DNA of 64,000 nt, taken from NCBI GenBank assembly GCA_052139675.1, contig JBKQWE010000065.1:1-64000 (forward strand), written 5' to 3'. Under the pieces are notes generated by a model. The model was not told the DNA's origin and searched no databases. It saw only the letters and a list, made by a program, of their open reading frames with translations. The translations under genes and the position numbers were made by a program. Source of the DNA: JBEKCB01 sp052139675 (lineage in GTDB: Bacteria; Planctomycetota; Brocadiia; CAIUPP01). This document shows positions 57,788 to 64,000 of this stretch, piece by piece (position 1 is the stretch's first letter; each line of letters opens with the position of its first letter).

Positions 57788-59782
57788 CTATGTCTTTTCC
57801 TCGACTTCCTTCCTCAGACGCTCAACAAACTGTTCAACGGTCACCACGCTCTGCGAGCCGGTCTTGCGGTCGCGCACGGAGACCGTATTGGCCGCGGCCT
57901 CTTTCGCGCCGACGACGGCCATGAACGGGACTTTGTCCATGGTGGCCTGGCGGATCTTCGCGCCGATCTTCTCGTTGGCGGAATTGATCTCGGCCCGGAA
58001 GCCGGCCGCGCGCAGTCGGACGAGCACGTTGCCGGCGTAGTCGGCCTGCGCCTCGCCGATGGGCAGCACGCGCACCTGCTCCGGCGCGAGCCACAGCGGA
58101 AACGCGCCGGCGTAGTGCTCGATCAGGATGCCGACGAACCGCTCGAACGCGCCCAGCGGCGCGCGATGCACCATCACCGGCCGGTGCGCCGCGTTGTCCG
58201 CGCCGATGTATTCCAGGCCGAACCGCTCCGGCAGGTTATAATCCACCTGCACGGTCCCGAGCTGCCATTCGCGCCCGATGCAGTCGCGGACGATGAAGTC
58301 AATCTTCGGCCCGTAGAAGGCCGCCTCGCCGACGGCCTCGACGACGTTCATCTCGAGCCGCTTCACGATGTGCCGCAGGTTCTCCTCCGCCTTCGCCCAG
58401 TTCTCCGGCGAGCCGACGTACTTGTCCGACTTCGGGTCGCGCAGGCTGACGCGCACGACGACGTCGGTCAGGCCGAGCGTCGTCAGCATCAGCTTGGTCA
58501 GCTCGACGCACGAGGCGATTTCGCCCTCGAGCTGGTCGGGCGTGCAGAACAGGTGCGCGTCGTCCTGCGTGAAGCCGCGGACGCGGATCATCCCGTTGAG
58601 TTCGCCGGACTGCTCGAAGCGGTACACCGTGCCGAACTCCGCCAGCCGCAGCGGCAGATCGCGGTAGCTGTGCGGGGTCGCCTGGTAAATCTGGATGTGG
58701 TGCGGGCAGTTCATCGGCTTGAGCAGGTAGCCGTCCACCTCGCCCTTCTCCATCCGGTTGCAGAGCGTCGCGCAGGAACAGTCCTCTTTGGAGAGCAGCT
58801 CGAGCGTCTCGCGCTCGACGATGGGCGGATACTGCGAGTCCTGGTAATACGGGTAATGCCCGCTGGTGCGGTAGAGGCCGAGCTTGCCGATGTGCGGGGT
58901 GTAGACGTTCTGATAGCCGCGCTTGCGCAGCTCGGTGCGGATCCAGTTCTCCAGCTCGCCGCGGATCACGGCGCCCTTGGGCATCCAGAGCACCAGGCCC
59001 GGGCCGACGACGTCGCTGATATGGAACAGCTCCAACTGCTTGCCGAGGACGCGGTGGTCGCGCTTGCGCGCCTCCTCGAGCTGCTTCAGGTAGTCGTCGA
59101 GCGCCTGCGGAGTCCAGAACGCGGTGCCGTAGATGCGCTGGAGCATCGCGTTGCGTTCGTCACCGCGCCAGTAGGCGCCGGCCACGTTGAGCAGCTTGAA
59201 GGCGTTGCCGCAGACGCCCGTGCTCGGCAGGTGCGGGCCGGCGCAGACGTCGGTGAACGAGCCGCTCGAGTAGAAGCTGACGCGGTCCTCCTCGAAGCCC
59301 TCGATCAGTTCGGTCTTGTACGGCTGGCCTGCGGACTCCATCTTCCAGTGCGCCTCTGCGCGCGGGAGTTCGGAGCGCTTGAACGGCGCATTCTCCGCGA
59401 CAACGCGCGTCATCTCCGCCTCGATCCGTGCGAGGTCCTCGGGCGTGAATTTATGCTCAAGGCCGAAATCGTAGTAGAAGCCGCTCTCGATCGCCGGCCC
59501 GATCGCCAGCTTGACGCCGGGGAACAGCCGCTCGACGGCGGCGGCCATGACGTGCGAGAGGCTGTGCCGGAGCACTTCGAGGGATTCCGGCGATTCGCGG
59601 GTGATCGGCGTGATCACCGCGCCGGCCGGCACGGCCGAGGAAAGGTCGCCGACCTTGCCGTTGACCAGCGCGGCCACGGCCTTGGAGGCCAGTTCGGGTG
59701 CGGCGGACTGAATCACCTGGGCGACGGTCTCGCCGTCCGGCGCGGGCCGGCGGCTGCCGTCTGCAAGAACGAGTGTGGACAT
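57788..59782 (-). CDS. thrS: Threonyl-tRNA synthetase
   Basis: Class II synthetase, 664 residues. Domains in order: TGS (residues ~1-60, VLADGSRRPAPDGETVAQVI), editing domain with HSLSHVM and DVCAGPHLPSTG, catalytic core with LKPMNCPHHIQIYQATPHSY, RVRGFTQDDAHLFC and WQLGTVQVDYNLPERF, then the anticodon domain (INSANEKIGAKIRQATMDKV). A short Cys-rich insert (LLSKEDCSCATLCNRM) precedes motif 2, which I do not know from other ThrS. First gene of the infC-rpmI-rplT-pheS-pheT operon. Confidence 0.96.
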   Translation of the reverse strand: MSTLVLADGSRRPAPDGETVAQVIQSAAPELASKAVAALVNGKVGDLSSAVPAGAVITPITRESPESLEVLRHSLSHVMAAAVERLFPGVKLAIGPAIESGFYYDFGLEHKFTPEDLARIEAEMTRVVAENAPFKRSELPRAEAHWKMESAGQPYKTELIEGFEEDRVSFYSSGSFTDVCAGPHLPSTGVCGNAFKLLNVAGAYWRGDERNAMLQRIYGTAFWTPQALDDYLKQLEEARKRDHRVLGKQLELFHISDVVGPGLVLWMPKGAVIRGELENWIRTELRKRGYQNVYTPHIGKLGLYRTSGHYPYYQDSQYPPIVERETLELLSKEDCSCATLCNRMEKGEVDGYLLKPMNCPHHIQIYQATPHSYRDLPLRLAEFGTVYRFEQSGELNGMIRVRGFTQDDAHLFCTPDQLEGEIASCVELTKLMLTTLGLTDVVVRVSLRDPKSDKYVGSPENWAKAEENLRHIVKRLEMNVVEAVGEAAFYGPKIDFIVRDCIGREWQLGTVQVDYNLPERFGLEYIGADNAAHRPVMVHRAPLGAFERFVGILIEHYAGAFPLWLAPEQVRVLPIGEAQADYAGNVLVRLRAAGFRAEINSANEKIGAKIRQATMDKVPFMAVVGAKEAAANTVSVRDRKTGSQSVVTVEQFVERLRKEVEEKT

Positions 59783-59970
59783 CCGTTTCCCTAGTTTCCA
59801 GGAAATGCCCTGGATTCATGCCGCCTGCGGGACAGGGAAACCCCTTTGGCAGCGAAAGCAACAACATCTTTCACCACGACGACTCTACGAGCACGACGTA
59901 CGAATTTTCTATCCAAGACGGCGCCGTACGTGGTGCTCGTTGTGTCGTCGTGGTGAACAGCTTCTCGTCA
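59783..59970. other. Leader of the thrS operon and end of the tRNA-Val region
   Basis: The 188 bp contain the hairpin repeat 59870-59957 and a small CCAGG/CCTGG stem near 59796-59813. No T-box sequence or clear promoter is recognised; the operon may be read through from the tRNA gene. Confidence 0.4.
59870..59957. repeat. Word-iterated hairpin (CACGACGA family) downstream of tRNA-Val
   Basis: Left arm 59870-59901 and right arm 59926-59957 match at 29 of 32 positions around a 24-nt loop. It lies 13 bp after the 3' end of the tRNA gene and before thrS. Confidence 0.88.
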
Positions 59971-60047
59971 TGGTGGGCGATACTGGGCTCGAACCAGTGA
60001 CCTCCAGCTTGTCGAGCTGGCGCTCTAGCCAACTGAGCTAATCGCCC
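59971..60047 (-). tRNA. tRNA-Val (GAC)
   Basis: A full cloverleaf of 77 nt on the minus strand including an encoded CCA. The acceptor stem GGGCGAT/ATCGCCC is perfect, D-stem GCTC/GAGC, anticodon stem CCAGC/GCTGG and T-arm ACTGG/CCAGT with loop TTCGAGC. The anticodon loop reads TCGACAA, so the anticodon is GAC (valine) and position 33 is C instead of the near-universal U. A good sigma-70 promoter lies just upstream (60068-60096). Confidence 0.95.
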
Positions 60048-60067
60048 GGCTAAATTCCTATCGTGGA

Positions 60068-60096
60068 ATCTTAGCAAACCGGGCGATAACAGTCAA
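60068..60096 (-). promoter_or_regulatory. Sigma-70 promoter of the tRNA-Val gene
   Basis: Minus strand: TTGACT (60096-60091), 17 bp, TAAGAT (60073-60068). Transcription would begin about 14 bp before the mature tRNA 5' end. Confidence 0.75.
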
Positions 60097-60110
60097 CGGG
60101 CGCGGAGCAG

Positions 60111-60268
60111 CCCTCGTCCTCGCCCTCGTCGTCGTCCTCCTCTTCGAACGTGCTTTTCGGGCGCACCAGGGCGACTTTGCTTCCGTCTCAGCCTTGACCG
60201 ACGGGCCTTGGCAGATTATGTTAGCCTGCCTGCGGATGGTCGAATCGAGTCGAGGACGAGGACGATAT
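60111..60268. repeat. Wide word-iterated inverted repeat (GTCCTC family) around the promoter of the 60288 gene
   Basis: Left arm about 60111-60148 and right arm 60246-60268 are inverted strings of CTCGTC/GAGGAC words, separated by nearly 100 bp. A complete sigma-70 promoter (60194-60222) lies in the loop. Same word family as the elements flanking cusA. Confidence 0.75.
60194..60222 (+). promoter_or_regulatory. Sigma-70 promoter for the AsnC-domain gene
   Basis: TTGACC (60194-60199), 17 bp, TATGTT (60217-60222), 65 bp before the ATG. It lies inside the loop of the inverted repeat 60111-60268. Confidence 0.6.
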
Positions 60269-60287
60269 CTAAGCGGAGGATCTGACC

Positions 60288-60566
60288 ATGGTGACGGCAT
60301 TCGTGCTGATCTCGGCCAAGCGCGACTTGATCCCGGAGACGGCGCAGGCGCTGAGCGCGCTGGAGGGCGTCGCGGAGGTGTACTCGGTCGCCGGCCCGTT
60401 CGACATCGTGGCGGTGATCCGCGTCCGCACGAACGAGGAACTGGCCGACCTCGTCACCGGACACCTGCTCAAGCTCAAGGGAATCGAGCGGTCCGAGACG
60501 CTGATCGCGTTCCGCGCCTTCTCGAAATTCGACCTGGAGCGGATGTTCTCGATCGGGATGGAGTAA
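60288..60566 (+). CDS. Stand-alone AsnC/Lrp ligand-binding domain protein
   Basis: A 92-residue protein equal to the RAM (AsnC-type) effector domain of Lrp regulators without the DNA-binding part. TAFVLISAKRDLIPETAQAL, YSVAGPFDIVAVIRVRTNEE and LKGIERSETLIAFRAFSKFD fit the family. Such proteins bind amino acids and form rings; they may modulate other regulators. CGGAGGATCTGACC precedes the ATG. A 10-bp perfect stem follows (60577-60600). Confidence 0.85.
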   Translation: MVTAFVLISAKRDLIPETAQALSALEGVAEVYSVAGPFDIVAVIRVRTNEELADLVTGHLLKLKGIERSETLIAFRAFSKFDLERMFSIGME

Positions 60567-60576
60567 GTGCCGCATT

Positions 60577-60600
60577 TCAGAAGTCCGTTTGGACTTCTGA
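60577..60600 (+). terminator. Hairpin after the AsnC-domain gene
   Basis: A perfect 10-bp stem, TCAGAAGTCC with its inverted copy around GTTT. No T-run follows, so it is at best a weak terminator or an mRNA-stabilising end. Confidence 0.45.
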
Positions 60601-60620
60601 GATGATGTGCTAAGCGGCGG

Positions 60621-60650
60621 TTGCGGGACCGGGCCGGATCGTCGTACAAT
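60621..60650 (+). promoter_or_regulatory. Candidate promoter for nfnA
   Basis: TTGCGG (60621-60626), 18 bp, TACAAT (60645-60650). It would start transcripts near 60657, which supports GTG 60709 and not the ATG at 60649 as the nfnA start. Confidence 0.5.
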
Positions 60651-60708
60651 GAGCAGGTTGCAGACGCGGCATTCCCGTCGTGCCCAGCCTCCGGAGGCCA
60701 GTCGCAAA

Positions 60709-61545
60709 GTGTTTACCATTCGAGAAAAGCAACAGCTCGCGCCGAACATTTGGCGGATGAAAGTGCTCGCGCCGAAGATCGCGCAGAAACGGAAGGCGGG
60801 CCAGTTCGTCATCCTGCGGGTGAGCGAGACCGGCGAGCGATTCCCTCTGACCATCGCGGATTCGGACCCGGCCGCCGGGACGATCACGATCATCTTCCAG
60901 GTCGCCGGGCGCAGCACGACGATCCTTGGCGCGCTCGAGCCGGGCCAGGATATCCTCGACCTGGTCGGGCCGCTCGGCCAGCCGACGCACGTTGAAAAGG
61001 TCGGGCACGTGGTCTGCATCGGCGGAGGCGTCGGCATCGCGCCGGTCTACCCGATTATCTGCGCCATGAAGGCCGCCGGCAACCGCGTGACGAGCATCAT
61101 CAGCGCGCGCTCGAAGGACCTGCTGATCCTGGAAGAGGACATGCGCAGCCACTCCGACGAGTTGAAGATCGCGACCGATGACGGCTCGTACGGGATCAAG
61201 GGCTTCCCGACGCAGATCCTCCAGGCGATGATGGACGCGAAGGAGAAGATTGACCTGGTCGTCGCCGTCGGCCCGGTGCCGATGATGCGCGCGATCTGCC
61301 AGGTGACGAAGCCCGCCGGCCTCAAGACGATGGTGAGCCTGAACCCGATCATGGTGGACGGCACCGGCATGTGCGGCGGCTGCCGCGTGAGCGTCGCCGG
61401 CAAGACCCGGTTCGTCTGCGTGGACGGGCCGGAGTTCGACGGCCACGAGGTGGATTTCGATCTCCTCGCCAAGCGCCTGCGCACGTATACGGACATGGAG
61501 AAACAGTCGCTGCAGGCGCATGTTTGCAAGGCGACGAACGGATGA
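60709..61545 (+). CDS. nfnA: NfnA/SudB-like ferredoxin-NADP reductase subunit
   Basis: FAD and [2Fe-2S] subunit of the NADH-dependent reduced ferredoxin:NADP oxidoreductase (NfnAB), also called sulfide dehydrogenase subunit B. The 278-residue protein opens with VFTIREKQQLAPNIWRMKV; GTG 60709 fits the family start. GERFPLTIADSDP is the flavin site, VGHVVCIGGGVGIAPVYPI the NAD site, and MVDGTGMCGGCRVSV with FVCVDGPEFDGHEVD the cluster motif. It pairs with nfnB downstream. Electron bifurcation is known for NfnAB in anaerobes; whether this pair bifurcates is inferred. Confidence 0.9.
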   Translation: MFTIREKQQLAPNIWRMKVLAPKIAQKRKAGQFVILRVSETGERFPLTIADSDPAAGTITIIFQVAGRSTTILGALEPGQDILDLVGPLGQPTHVEKVGHVVCIGGGVGIAPVYPIICAMKAAGNRVTSIISARSKDLLILEEDMRSHSDELKIATDDGSYGIKGFPTQILQAMMDAKEKIDLVVAVGPVPMMRAICQVTKPAGLKTMVSLNPIMVDGTGMCGGCRVSVAGKTRFVCVDGPEFDGHEVDFDLLAKRLRTYTDMEKQSLQAHVCKATNG

Positions 61546-61547
61546 TT

Positions 61548-61659
61548 TGTGATCTCTGAATGCTGATATCTGATTTCTGACTTTATGCAATCGCCCGCGC
61601 GGCGCGGAGGAAAGCAGTAAATCAGAAATCAGAATTCAGATATCAGATATCAGAAATCG
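61548..61659. repeat. Word-iterated hairpin (ATCTGATTTC family) between nfnA and nfnB
   Basis: Left arm about 61548-61585 and right arm 61617-61659 are inverted strings of TCTGATATCTGATT words around a GC-rich loop. It splits the nfnA-nfnB pair. Confidence 0.85.
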
Positions 61660-61685
61660 TCTTTCGCCTGTTCAGGACGAGAAAT

Positions 61686-63125
61686 ATGGCCGATCAGGTC
61701 AGTTCAAAAAAACGTTTCCCGCGCCAAGGCATGCCGGAGCAGTCTGCGGCGGAGCGCGTGAAGAACTTCCGCGAGGTGCCGTTCGGGTATCCGGCCGAGA
61801 CGGCGCGGGTCGAGGCCGCGCGCTGCCTGCGGTGCAAGAATGCTCCCTGCCGCGCCGGCTGCCCGGTTGAGGTCAAAATCCCCGAGTTCATCGCGCGGAT
61901 CCGCGAGGGCGATTTCATCGGCGCCGCGCGGATGATCAAGGCCGACAACGCGCTCCCGGCGGTCTGCGGCCGCGTCTGCCCGCAGGAGGACCAGTGCGAG
62001 AAGTTCTGCCTCCTCAGCAAGAAGGGCGAGCCGGTGGCCATCGGCCGGCTCGAGCGGTTCGCGGCCGACTGGGGACTCGAGCATCCGGACGCCGAGCCGC
62101 CGCTGATCGCGCCGCCGACCCGCCAAACATCCGGCGGGCAAGCCGCCCGGCGCGTCGCGATCGTCGGGGCCGGGCCGGCCGGGCTGACTTGCGCCGGCGA
62201 CCTCGCCCGCATGGGCTATCGCGTGACGGTCTTCGAGGCTTTCCACAAAGCCGGCGGCGTGCTGGTTTACGGCATCCCGGAGTTCCGGCTGCCCAAGGCG
62301 ATCGTGCAGGCCGAGGTGGACGCGCTGAAGAAACTCGGCGCCGAGATCGAACTGAATTCCGTCATCGGCAAGCTCGACACGGTGGACGACCTGCTCGCGG
62401 AAGGCTTCGACGCGGTGTTCATCGGCACCGGCGCGGGGCTGCCGAATTTCATGGGCATCCCCGGCGAGAACCTCGGCGGCGTCTATTCGGCCAACGAATA
62501 CCTCACGCGGTCGAACCTGATGAAGGCGTACCGCTTCCCGGAATACGATACGCCGATCATCCGCAGCCGGCGCGTCGCGGTCGTCGGCGGCGGGAACGTG
62601 GCGATGGACTCCGCGCGGACGGCCGTGCGGCTCGGCGCGGAGGAGGTCCTGCTGGTGTACCGGCGCTCGCGCGAGGAGATGCCCGCGCGCATCGAGGAAG
62701 TCCACCACGCCGAAGAAGAGGGCATCCGTTTCGAGATGCTCACGAATCCCATCGAGATCCTCGGCAACGAGAAGGGCCTCGTCCGCGGCCTGCGCTGCCT
62801 CCGCATGCGGCTCGGCGAACCGGACGCGTCCGGGCGGCGGCGGCCGATCCCGATCGAGGGCTCGGAGTTCGAGTTCGAGCTTGACACGGTCATCGTGGCC
62901 ATCGGGAACACGCCGAACCCGCTCATTCCGAAAACGACGCCCGACCTCAAGGTCGGCTCGCACGGCACGATCGAGGCGGACCGCGAGACGGGGCAGACTT
63001 CCAAATCGCGAGTCTTCGCCGGCGGCGATATCGTGACCGGCGCGGCGACGGTGATCGAGGCGATGGGCGCCGGCAAGCGCGCCGCGCGCGCGATCCACGC
63101 GATGTTGTCGAACGAGAGAAAATAA
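61686..63125 (+). CDS. nfnB: NfnB/GltD-like NADPH oxidoreductase subunit
   Basis: Large subunit of the NfnAB complex, homologous to the small subunit of glutamate synthase. The 479-residue protein has two [4Fe-4S] motifs at the N-terminus (ARCLRCKNAPCRAGCPV and CGRVCPQEDQCEKFC). An FAD site (VAIVGAGPAGLTCAGDLARM), an NADPH site (VAVVGGGNVAMDSARTAVRL) and VFAGGDIVTGAATVIEAMGA follow. Residues around 146-154 (TRQTSGGQA) are coded by the palindromic repeat 62119-62142, just before the FAD site. The large GltS subunit is not adjacent, and the nfnA neighbour decides the assignment. Confidence 0.92.
   Translation: MADQVSSKKRFPRQGMPEQSAAERVKNFREVPFGYPAETARVEAARCLRCKNAPCRAGCPVEVKIPEFIARIREGDFIGAARMIKADNALPAVCGRVCPQEDQCEKFCLLSKKGEPVAIGRLERFAADWGLEHPDAEPPLIAPPTRQTSGGQAARRVAIVGAGPAGLTCAGDLARMGYRVTVFEAFHKAGGVLVYGIPEFRLPKAIVQAEVDALKKLGAEIELNSVIGKLDTVDDLLAEGFDAVFIGTGAGLPNFMGIPGENLGGVYSANEYLTRSNLMKAYRFPEYDTPIIRSRRVAVVGGGNVAMDSARTAVRLGAEEVLLVYRRSREEMPARIEEVHHAEEEGIRFEMLTNPIEILGNEKGLVRGLRCLRMRLGEPDASGRRRPIPIEGSEFEFELDTVIVAIGNTPNPLIPKTTPDLKVGSHGTIEADRETGQTSKSRVFAGGDIVTGAATVIEAMGAGKRAARAIHAMLSNERK
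62119..62142. repeat. 24-bp palindrome inside nfnB
   Basis: CCCGCC, AAACATCC, GGCGGGCAAG, differing from the argS units at 3 of 24 positions. It lies in frame at the linker before the FAD-binding domain. Confidence 0.88.
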
Positions 63126-63153
63126 CGCCCGGACCGCACAACAGGAGAGCGCT

Positions 63154-64000
63154 ATGAGGTTCCACCTCGGGGTTGATGTCGGGACGACGAAGATCGCCGC
63201 GGTGGTCGTGGATTCAAGCTCGGGGCGCGAGGTGGTGGTGAAGGCGGTTCCGAACGACACGGAGACGACTTCCGCCGCCGACAAGGCGCGCGGCCGCAGC
63301 GAGTGGGACGCGGCGGCCTCGGCGAAGCGGACGTTCGAATGCATCGCGGCGGCGGTCAGGGACGCGCGCGGCGGCGAGATCAAGGGGATCGGCGTCACCG
63401 GCCAGATGCACGGCACGGTGCTCCTGGCGAACGGCTCGCCGATTTCGCCCTTCATCGGCTGGCAGGACCGGCGCTGCCAGGAAATGCTTCCCGGACGCGA
63501 CGTCAATTACATTGACCGGATGATGCAACTCGCCGGCGTAGGCGGGTTTGCGGGAACCGGCTGCACGCCGGCGACCGGCTACATGGCCTCAACGCTGTTC
63601 TGGCTGGCCCAGAACGGCAACACGCGCGTGACGAAGTCCGCGGCGCGCCCGACAAACGACGGCGTCATGGCGTGCTTCCTGCCGGACTACCTGGTCCTGC
63701 GCCTCACCGGCCACGGGCCGGTGACCGATTCGACCGATGCCGCCGGCTCAGGCGTGCTGGACGTGGCCTCCGGCGCGTGGAACAACGGGTTGATCTCGAA
63801 GCTCGGGTTGAGGACGGACATCTTTGCGCCCATTCTCAAGGCCGGCGCGGTGGCCGGCGGGTTGACCGCGGAGGCGGCGAATGCGCTGGGGCTGGAGGAG
63901 GGCATCCCGGTCTGCGTCGGTTGCGGCGACAACCAGGCCGGGTTCGCCGGCAGCGTGGCCGATCCGCCGGATTCCATCCTCGTCAACATCGGGACCGGCG
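63154..64000 (+). CDS. FGGY-family carbohydrate kinase, N-terminal part (runs off window)
   Basis: Sugar kinase of the FGGY family. 282 codons are visible from ATG 63154 (CAGGAGAG upstream). LGVDVGTTKIAAVVVD is the phosphate-1 loop, IGVTGQMHGTVLL and FIGWQDRRCQ form the sugar site, and VPVCVGCGDNQAGF begins the second domain. The arrangement resembles xylulokinase or sedoheptulokinase; the DNQAG form leans to the latter but is not decisive. It follows nfnB by 28 bp. The C-terminal half lies outside the window. Confidence 0.85.
   Translation, partial: MRFHLGVDVGTTKIAAVVVDSSSGREVVVKAVPNDTETTSAADKARGRSEWDAAASAKRTFECIAAAVRDARGGEIKGIGVTGQMHGTVLLANGSPISPFIGWQDRRCQEMLPGRDVNYIDRMMQLAGVGGFAGTGCTPATGYMASTLFWLAQNGNTRVTKSAARPTNDGVMACFLPDYLVLRLTGHGPVTDSTDAAGSGVLDVASGAWNNGLISKLGLRTDIFAPILKAGAVAGGLTAEAANALGLEEGIPVCVGCGDNQAGFAGSVADPPDSILVNIGTG

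Noticed and set aside
60607..60708. ATG 60649 as start of nfnA
   Set aside because: It lies within the -10 box of the likely promoter and adds 20 residues absent from the family; GTG 60709 fits better.

Overview
The window reads as a stretch of chromosome from a high-GC (about two-thirds GC by eye), Gram-negative, probably uncultured bacterium. Evidence for an outer membrane is a lipid A aminoarabinose (arn) cluster, an MsbA-type exporter, and a CusCBA-type tripartite metal pump with two lipoprotein signals. NfnAB-like and PyrK/PyrD flavoproteins, pyruvate phosphate dikinase and a three-domain NifU suggest redox-flexible or anaerobic metabolism. The repeat style and some small families recall PVC-type or similar uncultured lineages, but no marker here fixes the phylum.

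Layout. 1-9.8 kb (minus): arn genes (arnB, arnC, arnT, split arnA formyltransferase and decarboxylase) with two further GT83 transferases, an amidohydrolase and a DUF2007 protein. 9.9-12.1 kb (plus): a P-II protein with an altered T-loop, glutamate dehydrogenase and a small conserved protein. 12.1-20.7 kb (minus): a penicillin-acylase-type lipoprotein and cusC/cusA/cusB. 21-25.4 kb: sulfotransferase, orphan HigA, mnmA, a bacterial Pus10 homologue, and an AbrB antitoxin with a PIN-toxin remnant. 25.4-30.6 kb (plus): pyrD, pyrK, a divergent Mur ligase, msbA. 30.6-34.5 kb: a lower-GC accessory island with an ECF sigma/anti-sigma pair and a 3' fragment of a tRNA-Pro gene. 34.5-41 kb (plus): ppdK, an MFS transporter, a LOG-like protein, argS. 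41-45.5 kb: an MNT/HEPN module, a radical SAM protein beside a type III polyketide synthase, and a second MNT/HEPN module lodged at the 3' end of iscS. 45.5-53 kb: iscS and nifU, UPF0178, PIN-PhoH, CvpA-like, a nucleotidyltransferase pair, glycerophosphodiesterase, vapBC. 53-60 kb (minus): the classical thrS-infC-rpmI-rplT-pheS-pheT translation operon and tRNA-Val. 60-64 kb (plus): an AsnC-type sensor domain, nfnA, nfnB and the start of an FGGY sugar kinase.

Three layers of repeats overlie this. (1) At least a dozen intergenic hairpins whose arms are imperfect iterations of a short word; the word differs from locus to locus but the architecture is the same. (2) A short palindrome, CCCGCC-loop-GGCGGGCAAG, inserted in frame in mnmA, argS, a type III PKS, pheT and nfnB, and once between genes. 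(3) An 84-bp repeat in two copies (8611 and 39119). The points most worth following are the bacterial Pus10, the toxin-antitoxin cassette that duplicated 129 bp of the iscS 3' end, the repeat layers, the pheT that lacks its EMAP domain, and a likely IscR-type operator on nifU-iscS.
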